Source: a virus
DNA: 22,599 nt
Reading direction: 5' to 3' (one strand)
IMG/VR virus record: IMGVR_UViG_3300024262_000271
Location: 1 to 22,599 of that record
This document shows, piece after piece, positions 7,367 through 14,885 of this stretch. The translations under genes were made by a program, and so were the position numbers. Position 1 is the first letter of the stretch; each line of letters begins with the position of its first letter. The notes beneath the pieces are model-generated. The model worked only from the letters and a program-made list of their open reading frames with translations, did not search any database and had not been told where the DNA came from.

Positions 7367-9066
7367 TATATGTTTCTCCATCCTTGTTGTTGTAACTCTA
7401 ATAAGTTATCATCACCATAAGCCTCTGGATTAATTCCAATAAATGATGGCAGTGGCGCATCCGGATCTTTTTGATACAACGGATCTAGTTTAAAATACTC
7501 GGGAGCAACCACATCAAACGGCTCTATCTTGAGAGGCATGCCTTGCTCGTCTAATGATACGACCTCATAATACTTTTGGGCTACCACAGGCTCCAGAGCA
7601 AATAAAGCCCAAATTAAAGAGTGAACTCTATCATCATAAATATAATCCCCTGCCTTCTTTTTCCAAGTACCATTTGGATATTTAACAAAGGTCTCCAATT
7701 CTTGAACTAAGGCTATATCATAAATCTCTACCACTCGTAAACTATTTAACCAATACCTCATATTCATAACACCTTTATACTTTGAGTTGGTATGTGAGTA
7801 AATTCCTAATCTATTATAATATTTTTGTTTCTGTGGGGTATAATCTACAATATTATTGTAATGATGAGTCTCTTTTAATGCATCAATTACTTGGCCACCA
7901 CAGTTATTTCTTTCAATAAGTAGATTTGGTTGACCCCATTGATGTCCCATTTTGTTTAATATAGTTGCGAAATGGAATGGATCAATTTCATTATCTGCAT
8001 ATGAAGCAACAAGTCTAATATTTGTTAAGTCAGTCAGATCGAGTACATTAGCAACAGAAGAGGCTTGTCCAATACCTTCACCCACATCAACACCTATTGC
8101 ATAAAGATGTTCTGCATCAGGCTCTTCCCAAATTTTATACTTACCATCTTCTTGTAAGAAATCTGGTTCTCTACATATTTCTCTAAAATGTGTTAACAAA
8201 TCACTATCAATAGCAGTCTGACCTGTCTCTAAGAACACGTTTCCGAATTCCTGATCAAAACTCTTACCTTCACCAGCCAAAGCTGCTAATAGTTCTTCTT
8301 TCCATTTAAGACCACGACCCGGTATCTCCCACCAGTCTACTCGTTCATGATGCCAATTCTTGAAATTTTTATCTCCACGTTCAGCCCCAGTATAAATCTT
8401 ATGGAACATATTACCAGCACCATTCGGAGTACTAACACAAAAGATCTTAGTACCTCTATGTGATGAAACAACAGGAACAACAGCGTTCCAAAACTCTTTC
8501 ATCATACCTTCAGGAATAAAGGCCATCTCATCAACGATTAGTACGTTAGCCGATTCGCCACGTGCTGCACTACCAGTCGTAGTTGAAATACCTATACTTG
8601 AATCATTTGTAAATATAACTTCTGTTTTACCCCATTGTTTAACACCAGGTTTTAACCATCCAGGTAATTGTTCATAAGCCATTCGCACCCTACGAAGAAT
8701 CATAATTGCTGTATCTTCTTTATTAGCAACAATAATTATACGCTTGTCATGTTGAAAGCATGCAGTCCACAATGCGTATATTGTCATAAGAGTTGTCTTA
8801 CCCATCTGTCTTGATGATAATAAAATAACAAATCTATTTTTAGCTAATGCCTTAAGAACTCTTTTTTGGGGTTTATATAACTCTATCTTAGTCTTACCAG
8901 TTGCTAACGTTGTAATGTAAAAATGGTTAATAGCGAAATGTTTAATATCTTTAGCACATTTCTTTATTTCCTTAACCATAGTTGGTGTATATTCAAATTC
9001 AGCTTTCCCTGTAGGCAAATTTGGGTCGCCCATATAAAACTGATTTTGGTCTACTTTCTTATTCAT
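7366..9066 (-). CDS. gp17: terminase large subunit, T4 gp17-like DNA packaging motor
   Basis: A 566-residue ATPase-nuclease that pumps phage DNA into the prohead and cuts the concatemer. The ATPase domain shows Walker A 'SRQMGKTT' (residues 85-92), Walker B 'VLIVDE' (175-180, catalytic Glu180) and the coupling motif 'STPNG' (212-216). The RNase H-fold nuclease domain shows Asp327 in 'GVDVGEG', Glu385 in 'LLIE' and the Asp478-Asp479 pair in 'YDDR'. All key residues are present and the length is near that of T4 gp17 (610), so it is intact. Its start lies 14 bases after a predicted transcription start. It overlaps the next gene by a TAATG junction. Confidence 0.96.
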   Translation of the reverse strand: MNKKVDQNQFYMGDPNLPTGKAEFEYTPTMVKEIKKCAKDIKHFAINHFYITTLATGKTKIELYKPQKRVLKALAKNRFVILLSSRQMGKTTLMTIYALWTACFQHDKRIIIVANKEDTAIMILRRVRMAYEQLPGWLKPGVKQWGKTEVIFTNDSSIGISTTTGSAARGESANVLIVDEMAFIPEGMMKEFWNAVVPVVSSHRGTKIFCVSTPNGAGNMFHKIYTGAERGDKNFKNWHHERVDWWEIPGRGLKWKEELLAALAGEGKSFDQEFGNVFLETGQTAIDSDLLTHFREICREPDFLQEDGKYKIWEEPDAEHLYAIGVDVGEGIGQASSVANVLDLTDLTNIRLVASYADNEIDPFHFATILNKMGHQWGQPNLLIERNNCGGQVIDALKETHHYNNIVDYTPQKQKYYNRLGIYSHTNSKYKGVMNMRYWLNSLRVVEIYDIALVQELETFVKYPNGTWKKKAGDYIYDDRVHSLIWALFALEPVVAQKYYEVVSLDEQGMPLKIEPFDVVAPEYFKLDPLYQKDPDAPLPSFIGINPEAYGDDNLLELQQQGWRNI

Positions 9067-9079
9067 AATAACTTCTTTC

Positions 9080-9091
9080 TTTAAATATTTA
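9080..9091 (-). promoter_or_regulatory. predicted late promoter of the terminase gene
   Basis: TAAATA on the minus strand at 9091-9086, inside the palindrome CTTAAATATTTAAG. The predicted start at 9080 gives a 14-base leader containing GAAAGAAG before the ATG at 9066. It faces a plus-strand promoter about 75 bases away, so 9067-9185 is a divergent control region. Confidence 0.5.
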
Positions 9092-9160
9092 AGAAAAAAC
9101 TTTAAAAAATGAATAAATAATTATGTTAAATAAATTAATGCTTTAAAAATACCCTAAATG

Positions 9161-9178
9161 GGTAAATATTTATAGGAG
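9161..9178 (+). promoter_or_regulatory. late promoter with start on the ribosome-binding site
   Basis: GGTAAATATTTATAGGAG: TAAATA at 9163-9168, and the predicted +1 at 9174 is the A of AGGAG (9174-9178). The ribosome-binding site would thus be the very 5' end of the mRNA. AGGAG is 7 bases from the ATG at 9186 and only 1 base from the ATG at 9180, which decides the start codon. The reverse strand reads TATAAATA at 9174-9167. Confidence 0.65.
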
Positions 9179-9185
9179 AATGATA

Positions 9186-9983
9186 ATGGCAAAAGACGAA
9201 TTAGCAGAAGCATATTCAAGTATCTATGTTGAAAAGAACAAAACAGTTCTTGAAGAGGCAGATACGAATAAAAAAATGACCGTGGGTAAACAAAAGTCCG
9301 GTGATGAATTGGAAGGTCCAACAAAGCAACTTGATGGTACCGGTCCTGATTCTGCTGACTTTGACAAAGCGGTTGAAGCTCCTAAGAGCATAAGCCCAGC
9401 TGGCAAAACAAGCAAAACAAGCAAGAAAAGCACAACGAAAGTTAATGAGGAGAGTACAGACATGTCAAGAAAAACATTCGAAGAACTTTACAATACAGTA
9501 ATGGTTTCTGAAGAAGACCTCGAAAGTGCAGAGTACAATGATGAAATGGGAGACTTTCCACCTTCTGGCGATGAAGGAATGGAAGGTGAAATGGGTGAGG
9601 AACGTGATGCACCGTCTATATTAGGCGAGATCAAGGACTTACTTAGCGAACTCATCAGCGTAATGGGTGGTGGAGAAGAGATGGATGTAGATGTCGATAT
9701 GGATATGGACCCAGCAGAAGAAGGTGGCTTCGGTGAAGCAACTTCTGAACCTGAACCAAGACCATTAACAACTACAGTATCACAGCTTCAATTACCTAGC
9801 CGTAAACTTGGAGGACCTGGAACAACGGTTGTCAAGAAGAAAGCTAGTGGAGCAGCCGCTACTAAAAAGCACAATGGTGAACTAGAAGCAGCACCTGCAG
9901 GATTCAAGCACGATAAGAGCAAGATGAAAGTAGATGGTTCTGGAGCAGCAGTTCAAGGCAACAATCAAAGCGCATTTGAATAA
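9186..9983 (+). CDS. acidic low-complexity phage protein with possible capsid-targeting N-terminus
   Basis: A 265-residue protein of unknown function. It starts 'MAKDELAEAYSS', with a possible prohead-protease site (L-A-E before A) and a second candidate at 'TVLEEA'. A Lys/Ser/Thr linker follows, then a very acidic Met/Gly/Asp/Glu region around residues 110-190 with a short hydrophobic helix 'ILGEIKDLLSELISVMGGG', then a basic Gly/Ala/Lys tail. The composition resembles head core or internal proteins of T4-like phages. The coding sequence is noticeably richer in G and C than its neighbours, which may reflect strong expression. It is monocistronic: own late promoter upstream, strong terminator downstream. 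A scaffold or internal head role is inference. Confidence 0.7.
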   Translation: MAKDELAEAYSSIYVEKNKTVLEEADTNKKMTVGKQKSGDELEGPTKQLDGTGPDSADFDKAVEAPKSISPAGKTSKTSKKSTTKVNEESTDMSRKTFEELYNTVMVSEEDLESAEYNDEMGDFPPSGDEGMEGEMGEERDAPSILGEIKDLLSELISVMGGGEEMDVDVDMDMDPAEEGGFGEATSEPEPRPLTTTVSQLQLPSRKLGGPGTTVVKKKASGAAATKKHNGELEAAPAGFKHDKSKMKVDGSGAAVQGNNQSAFE

Positions 9984-10002
9984 ACTTTAAATACAATTGA
10001 TT

Positions 10003-10036
10003 AAAAAAAGCATAGATTTTCATCTATGCTTTTTTT
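10003..10036 (+). terminator. rho-independent terminator after the acidic protein gene
   Basis: A perfect 15-bp inverted repeat (AAAAAAAGCATAGAT at 10003-10017 and its complement at 10022-10036) with loop TTTC, ending in a run of seven T. It lies 20 bases after the stop codon. The A-run and T-run are symmetrical, so it could act in both directions. Confidence 0.9.
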
Positions 10037-10057
10037 CTTGTCTTTTATCCGTTTATG

Positions 10058-10071
10058 GTTAAATAATTACA
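10058..10071 (+). promoter_or_regulatory. late promoter fused to the start codon of the nucleotidyltransferase gene
   Basis: GGTTAAATAATTACATG: TAAATA at 10060-10065, and the ATG starts at 10071, six bases after the last A of the box. The predicted +1 is the A of the ATG, with no Shine-Dalgarno. It sits just after a strong terminator, so the downstream gene pair needs a promoter here. Confidence 0.6.
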
Positions 10072-11993
10072 TGAATGATAGATTTGATAATTATATGAAT
10101 GGAGTGCTTCACAGTGAATCGACCATTCTAGAAGATATCCAAACAACAACAATACCTAGAAATTCTTTAGATCCAGTAGTTTTTCAATATACAGCTGATG
10201 GACCACCTTCAATGCAAGGACAAATTGCAACACAAATATTAGGTGACCTACAAGGCTTAGATAGAATTACTGCTATTAGAGATTTTTATGTTACTGGGCC
10301 TATATTGGATTATAACTGGAATGAAAAATCACCTATAGATGTTAAAATATTTGTCGATCCTGAAAATATGGATGATATAACAACTGAGAATGTTTATACT
10401 TATATTAAACTTGTAAACGCAAGAATGGGTACGGGTACAACACATCCTATATTTTATTATGTTATACAAGCTACGGAAAATGATCCAGCTAAAGAAAAAG
10501 CGGCTTATGACCTAGCAAATGAAAGATGGTTAAAAGAACCAAAGCCAAAGTACATCGGTGAATCGATTATTGACTATGCTCATAAATCACTTGACCCTAA
10601 ACTTTGGGACCTTTCAAAAGATCCAATATCCCTTAGACCTGATGTAAAGGATGAGATAATAAAACATCTTAAGGATTACTTTGGTAATAAATTTTCAAAG
10701 TATGTTGACGAGCTTCATATTACAGGTTCTATTGGAACTCAGCAATGGAAAAGTGATACCGATATAGATATTCATATTGTTCCAAAAAATATAAAAGCTA
10801 ATATGGCAGAGTATGAAGAGGCCAGAAGTAAGATCAAACATGACTTTGATAATAAAGGTATTACAATAGCAGGGCATCCATATGAGGTTTATTTACAATT
10901 AGATCCTGAGCAAGAAAAACGCGGCGACTCTAGTTATAGTGTTCTTGACGACAAATGGATTAAAATGCCTTTCTCGCTTTCAGATGATTTTGACCCTGAT
11001 GTAGAATTCGCTTATCTTAAAAAAGATCTAAGTGGAATATTTAAATCTATGGATTCAGCACTTGGTGAACTTCGTAGAGACTTAGTTGACTATGATATTA
11101 TTGATGACTATGTAGGACATCTTGAACCTGCTGAAAAGACATTCCTTAAAGATAAGCTTAAAGTTAAGTTACAAGAGATTGAAGATGATATGGCTAAGCT
11201 TATTAAGTATAAGACAAAATATCATGGCGCTAGAAAATCAGGTTACGGTCCAGAAGATCAAGAGAACGCTTGGAAAGAAGTTATTAAATCTAAAAGTTGG
11301 GCGCCTGGTAATGTTATGTGGAAGATGTTAGATCGTTATAAGTACGTTACATTAACCTTAGCTTTACAAAAGGTAATGAGAGAAGATGAAAATAAGAAAA
11401 TTGATCCTTCTGACATTAAAGATATTAAGAAAGTATTTAATTTTAAAGAGCATCACCAAATTCAAGAAAGAGCTCCAAGAGTTCATAGAAATTCTAAAAG
11501 AAAAAATAGGGGCAAGCCAACTGAGCCCTTTAAACCAACTGTTGGATCTATAGCTCAAGCTAAAGGTAAGAATAGATGGAAAGATCCATTAGCCAAACAT
11601 AGTATGGTAGCAGCTCGCGGAACAAACAGACAGTCTATGGATCAAGTCTCTCAATCAGATAGACTCGATAAGTTTTCAAGAAACTTACCATATGCAGAAA
11701 GAATTTTAGATATTGCAAAAGACGCACAAGCCGGCTCATGGAAATTAACTCAACGTCAGGTATTAGAAATAGCTGAGAAGTATGGAGTTAAAGTTCCAGA
11801 TATGGAAAATAGAATTAAGAAACTTGGTAAGACTGGAATTGTTCTTTTCAGACGATCACCTAAAAAGCTTTTATTAATGAAAACAGCAAGTACTGTAAGG
11901 GGGAATGTTTCTCCAGGTAAGAAATCAAAAGCTGGTCTTAAGAAAGCTTTCAAAATGCCAAGTTTTAAAACGAATTTTAGAAAGAGTAAATAA
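10071..11993 (+). CDS. nucleotidyltransferase-fold protein with two tandem domains
   Basis: A 640-residue protein. The second domain has the Pol-beta-superfamily signature 'TGSIGTQQWKSDTDIDIHIV' (residues 218-237), where Gly-Ser and the Asp-x-Asp (DTDID) would bind nucleotide and metal. A first, degenerate copy occurs at about 75-95: 'TGPILDYNWNEKSPIDVKIF', with the same spacing but GS and DxD lost. An acidic/helical middle and a strongly basic C-terminal part (from about residue 450) follow. The latter may bind nucleic acid. The substrate is unknown; related folds transfer nucleotides to RNA, proteins or small molecules. The start is at 10071, because an in-frame ATG at 10026 lies in the terminator stem. 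It overlaps the next gene by TAATG. Confidence 0.75.
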   Translation: MNDRFDNYMNGVLHSESTILEDIQTTTIPRNSLDPVVFQYTADGPPSMQGQIATQILGDLQGLDRITAIRDFYVTGPILDYNWNEKSPIDVKIFVDPENMDDITTENVYTYIKLVNARMGTGTTHPIFYYVIQATENDPAKEKAAYDLANERWLKEPKPKYIGESIIDYAHKSLDPKLWDLSKDPISLRPDVKDEIIKHLKDYFGNKFSKYVDELHITGSIGTQQWKSDTDIDIHIVPKNIKANMAEYEEARSKIKHDFDNKGITIAGHPYEVYLQLDPEQEKRGDSSYSVLDDKWIKMPFSLSDDFDPDVEFAYLKKDLSGIFKSMDSALGELRRDLVDYDIIDDYVGHLEPAEKTFLKDKLKVKLQEIEDDMAKLIKYKTKYHGARKSGYGPEDQENAWKEVIKSKSWAPGNVMWKMLDRYKYVTLTLALQKVMREDENKKIDPSDIKDIKKVFNFKEHHQIQERAPRVHRNSKRKNRGKPTEPFKPTVGSIAQAKGKNRWKDPLAKHSMVAARGTNRQSMDQVSQSDRLDKFSRNLPYAERILDIAKDAQAGSWKLTQRQVLEIAEKYGVKVPDMENRIKKLGKTGIVLFRRSPKKLLLMKTASTVRGNVSPGKKSKAGLKKAFKMPSFKTNFRKSK

Positions 11994-12835
11994 TGGCAAG
12001 ATGTGGAAGAAATCCAAAAGATAATTGGGAATCAATAAGATACCTAAATAAATCAGAAGCTAGTAATGAACAAGCTATCTTTGCTTCGTACTGGGAAGAA
12101 TTAACCAACCTATATGGAGTTAGAGTTGAATATTATCTTTATAACTATTCTTTAACAGGTCATGATTACCTTTACGGAGAAGAAACAACAGCATCATATT
12201 CTGGTCCATTTAACATGAACGTATTAATTGATATTCCAGATGAAGCTATTCTATTATCTAAATTTGGTTTGCAAACAGAATCTGATTTTACTGCTATCAT
12301 TCCTATTGTAACTTTCCAAGATGTATTTGGAGTAGGGGCAGAACCTAAATCACAAGACGTTGTTAGGTTAATTGAATCTGGTTGGTCTACAGATGAGTTA
12401 CCCCCATCGGGTGGGGAAGTATTAAGTGAGTTATGCACAATGACTAGTCCTATCTCTCCAGCTACTTTATTCTATACAGTCTCTGATAAGGATTGGGTTC
12501 GTTGTCCTAGGCTTTATGAAATCACTGAAAGAAATTGGCAAGACAATTCGATGGGTGTTAATACCTTACAAGGTCATTATGTTTGGATCATAAGAGGTAA
12601 AAGATTTGATTATAGTTACCAACCAGGCCTTACACCAGAATGTAAAGAAGGTGTTGTATCTGATGAAACAACTGATGTTGGAATTCTTTCGGGTGGAACA
12701 CAAGACCCATCATTACAAGATCCACAACCTGAGAAACCTTATTCAGATAACACTACAGAAGATAGTGATGAAAATATTTGGGATTATGATGTAGGTGATG
12801 AGACTAGAGATGATGATGTATACGGCGAGTATTAA
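11993..12835 (+). CDS. possible neck/head-completion protein, gp14-like pattern
   Basis: A 280-residue protein coupled to the preceding gene by TAATG. The order of features 'YWEELTNLYGVRVEYYLYNY' (about residues 31-50), 'LYGEETTASYSGPFNMNVLI' (about 58-77), then 'LSKFGLQTESDFTAIIPIVT' resembles the T4 gp14 neck protein family: 'Y-G-V-x-V' near the N-terminus, a skewed edge strand and an 'FG...D/E-x-T' strand. The C-terminal 60 residues are acidic and low-complexity. Gp14 joins head to tail after packaging, and neck genes lie near the terminase in T4-like genomes, which agrees with the location. The similarity is recalled by eye and could be wrong. Confidence 0.5.
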   Translation: MARCGRNPKDNWESIRYLNKSEASNEQAIFASYWEELTNLYGVRVEYYLYNYSLTGHDYLYGEETTASYSGPFNMNVLIDIPDEAILLSKFGLQTESDFTAIIPIVTFQDVFGVGAEPKSQDVVRLIESGWSTDELPPSGGEVLSELCTMTSPISPATLFYTVSDKDWVRCPRLYEITERNWQDNSMGVNTLQGHYVWIIRGKRFDYSYQPGLTPECKEGVVSDETTDVGILSGGTQDPSLQDPQPEKPYSDNTTEDSDENIWDYDVGDETRDDDVYGEY

Positions 12836-13146
12836 AGCAGTTTAATAAAAGCATCTTCTTTTGTTATTTCTTTATATAACGGACCGGGGCCATTACCATC
12901 ATATTTTTCATTCTTCCAATTATCAAAATTGTAATAATTCTTTTTCTGTGTTAAAGCCCATTTATCATTACTTGGCACATTACTACCAACAAACTTCCAA
13001 CCCAACGTGGTAGATTTATAAATTCTCCAATAAACAATATTGCGGCTGGTTGTAATAAAATATGGGTTCCCATAATCATAATCAGGTGTTTGATCTATTA
13101 AAAGATATGTTGTTTTTTTAACCGAAGATGTATCTAGTTTTGCCAT
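12832..13146 (-). CDS. solitary member of the KEEAFIEML-tail small protein family
   Basis: A 104-residue protein of unknown function. It ends 'PLYKEITKEDAFIKLL', the same tail as the eleven-gene array at 20194-22599, about 7 kb away. 'PLYKEITKE' matches the member at 22019-22261 best, and the aromatic middle ('YWRIYKSTTLGWKFVGS') has the same style. It is the longest complete member and the most divergent in its tail. It starts inside the end of the upstream 48-residue gene (29-base overlap), and its stop overlaps the stop of the convergent plus-strand gene. A duplication moved between loci, or an old remnant array, would explain it. Confidence 0.75.
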   Translation of the reverse strand: MAKLDTSSVKKTTYLLIDQTPDYDYGNPYFITTSRNIVYWRIYKSTTLGWKFVGSNVPSNDKWALTQKKNYYNFDNWKNEKYDGNGPGPLYKEITKEDAFIKLL

Positions 13147-13264
13147 TCTTAAGTTTAATTACCTTCTTGGCTGTTTCTTGTTTCTGACCTGAGAGTTCAG
13201 GGTAATTGGTCCAGTACTTTTGATAATCAACATCCTTGCGCCACTTGTCGCCTTTACCCGCCAT
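13118..13264 (-). CDS. short hypothetical protein, MAGKGDK type
   Basis: A 48-residue open frame starting MAGKGDKWRKDVDYQKYW and ending 'KNGKTRYIFG'. It is basic and aromatic and resembles short conserved phage proteins that start 'MAGKGD' and end near 'IFG'. The ATG at 13264 overlaps the TAA of the upstream gene (TAATG), strong evidence that it is translated. It overlaps the following gene by 29 bases in another frame. The function is unknown. Confidence 0.7.
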   Translation of the reverse strand: MAGKGDKWRKDVDYQKYWTNYPELSGQKQETAKKVIKLKNGKTRYIFG

Positions 13265-13479
13265 TATTGTCTCTCTGCAATATCGCTATACTTATTGATA
13301 AGTGTCTCAGCTGTATCAATAGAATCAAAATCCATTAGCACTTTACCATGCTGTGTAAAAAAGGTATATTCAACACCCTCTTTGATTGGGCTGATGTGAT
13401 GAATCCTATATGAAGTACCTTCTTCAAAATCTCTTACATTCTTTTTAATTGCGAACTCTGTTCCTGGTATGTATTTCAT
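13264..13479 (-). CDS. hypothetical small protein
   Basis: A 71-residue protein of unknown function, beta-rich by appearance ('TSYRIHHISPIKEGVEYTFF', then 'HGKVLMDFDSID'), with no membrane segment or known motif. The start is supported by AGGAA about 7 bases upstream. It follows the ClpP gene by 8 bases and is coupled to the next gene by TAATG, so it belongs to the same minus-strand operon. Confidence 0.7.
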   Translation of the reverse strand: MKYIPGTEFAIKKNVRDFEEGTSYRIHHISPIKEGVEYTFFTQHGKVLMDFDSIDTAETLINKYSDIAERQ

Positions 13480-13487
13480 TTTATTTC

Positions 13488-14054
13488 CTATAGGTTTATT
13501 TTCTTATATAATACATTTGGTTTAGTTATAATATGATCTACAAAACCATAACCAACTGCTTCTTCAGCTGTTATATAAGAATCTTTAGCCATAAGTTCTT
13601 TTAAAACCTTAGCATTAACTTTTGTATATTTGAGAGCTAACTTCTCAAGAACTTCTTTTTGTAAACGTTTAGCTTCTTCAATATCATTTTCAATATCAGT
13701 AAGTTTACCGCCAGACATTGTTGAAAGCTGATGCATTAACACTCTTGAATTTGGTGTAATAAATCTTTTACCTTTAGTTCCACTAATAAGTAACATCTGC
13801 CCACAACTCATAGCTTTACCTATACATACAGTAGCTACATCACAATGTATCATTTTCATAACATCATGTATTGCAACAAAACTATCTATATAACCACCAT
13901 AAGAATCAATAAACAATATAATATCTTTAGTGGGGTCGTCAGCTTCAAATTGAAGAAGTTTAGACACTATATGTTGTGCCTTTCTTTCATCAAATGCTCC
14001 GCTCATATATATGATTCTATTATTTTCAATGTGATCAACTATTTTATCCGCCAT
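13488..14054 (-). CDS. clpP: ClpP-like serine protease
   Basis: A 188-residue ClpP/crotonase-fold peptidase. The catalytic triad is complete: Ser83 in 'GKAMSCGQ', His108 in 'SRVLMHQ' and Asp158 in 'AKDSYITAEEAVGYGFVD'. The 25- and 50-residue spacings match bacterial ClpP (25 and 49). The substrate-groove segment 'IDSYGGYIDSFVAIHDVM' is also present. Bacterial ClpP forms a two-ring barrel fed by an AAA+ partner; no such partner is in this window, so it may use the host ClpX/ClpA or act alone. The ATG at 14054 gives the normal ClpP length; a longer in-frame extension to 14243 overlaps the upstream gene and looks non-coding. A role in host shutoff or virion maturation is open; the T4 head protease gp21 is a different family. 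Confidence 0.9.
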   Translation of the reverse strand: MADKIVDHIENNRIIYMSGAFDERKAQHIVSKLLQFEADDPTKDIILFIDSYGGYIDSFVAIHDVMKMIHCDVATVCIGKAMSCGQMLLISGTKGKRFITPNSRVLMHQLSTMSGGKLTDIENDIEEAKRLQKEVLEKLALKYTKVNAKVLKELMAKDSYITAEEAVGYGFVDHIITKPNVLYKKINL

Positions 14055-14334
14055 AATTATTTCCCTGTGTAGATCGAGCAATCTCTTTTGCAGCGTTCTG
14101 TCTTTTTTCTTCTTTAATCGTGCGGGCAATAATATCGCACGTCCCCTCAATATAGTTTCGTAAGGCTGGTTGCTTAATTGACATCTTTTTAAACACCATA
14201 CCTCTATCGTCAGCCTTATCAGCAATAATGTTAACACCCTCAACCAATGCCGTCCACCTTGCTAATTGAAAATCTGTCATTTCTTCTAGTGGTGTATTTG
14301 CATCTTTTATGATTTTATCTAACTTCTTGCTCAT
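14044..14334 (-). CDS. hypothetical protein
   Basis: A 96-residue helical, charged protein of unknown function ('EEMTDFQLARWTALVEGVNI' near residues 17-36). It has no membrane segment. GAGGAT lies 7 bases upstream of the ATG. Its last 11 bases overlap the start of clpP, so the two are probably translated together. The spacing to the upstream gene is 2 bases. Confidence 0.7.
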   Translation of the reverse strand: MSKKLDKIIKDANTPLEEMTDFQLARWTALVEGVNIIADKADDRGMVFKKMSIKQPALRNYIEGTCDIIARTIKEEKRQNAAKEIARSTQGNNYGG

Positions 14335-14336
14335 TT

Positions 14337-14885
14337 TTAATCCTCTTCATTTTCTATGTTGTTTTCAATAAAACTATTGACAAACCCTTGAAGTTGTGCA
14401 CAAAAGGCAATTACTTCTTCGGTGTCTTGTTTTTTATTATTTTTAGTTTTAACCGCTTGGCCTAGAAGTTTAAAAGTTGCTTCTAAGGCTTTAAAATTTT
14501 GATTAAGATCTTCTGCTGTCTCTTTATTGTTCCCTAAAACTGTCAACACAAGTTGTCTCACACTACTATATATTCTATCAAAAAAATTAGGAATAGTCAA
14601 TTCTTTTCGGCCGAACTTACCATCCGCGATCCCCTGCCTGTAAGCTATTAAATGGTCTGGATAATTAAGCCTCCAATAGTCTTGTGCCGCTAAAGTAAAA
14701 TCTTGAATATATTTTGTTGAATGTTCATCTTCAACACTTAGTGTAGTTTGTTTAAATGATTTGCTTTCAACTTCTTTATGAACGGGTTCTTTAGTTTTGT
14801 CTGCTGACTCCCTACCGGTTAGGATTACACTTCTTAAATCTTGTGTAGGGTCATTACGATCTGGTTTTGTTATAGGTTCGTTCAT
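14337..14885 (-). CDS. hypothetical protein with helical C-terminal half
   Basis: A 182-residue protein of unknown function. The first 60 residues are polar and probably disordered. Residues about 65-95 contain 'YWRLNYPDHLIAYRQGIADG', and the rest predicts amphipathic helices, possibly coiled coil ('EDLNQNFKALEATFKLLGQA'). It begins by TAATG overlap with the membrane protein gene upstream, so the two may work as a pair at the membrane. That pairing is inference from coupling. Confidence 0.65.
   Translation of the reverse strand: MNEPITKPDRNDPTQDLRSVILTGRESADKTKEPVHKEVESKSFKQTTLSVEDEHSTKYIQDFTLAAQDYWRLNYPDHLIAYRQGIADGKFGRKELTIPNFFDRIYSSVRQLVLTVLGNNKETAEDLNQNFKALEATFKLLGQAVKTKNNKKQDTEEVIAFCAQLQGFVNSFIENNIENEED

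Noticed and set aside
9224-9463. 79-codon minus-strand open frame inside the acidic protein gene
   Set aside because: Its hydrophobic translation is the antisense of Lys/Ser/Thr-rich codons; no ribosome-binding site.
10026-10070. Earlier ATG of the nucleotidyltransferase gene
   Set aside because: The ATG lies in the terminator stem; the late-promoter motif ends at the ATG at 10071.
14055-14243. N-terminal extension of ClpP
   Set aside because: It would overlap the upstream gene almost fully, and its translation is unlike ClpP; the ATG at 14054 gives normal family length.
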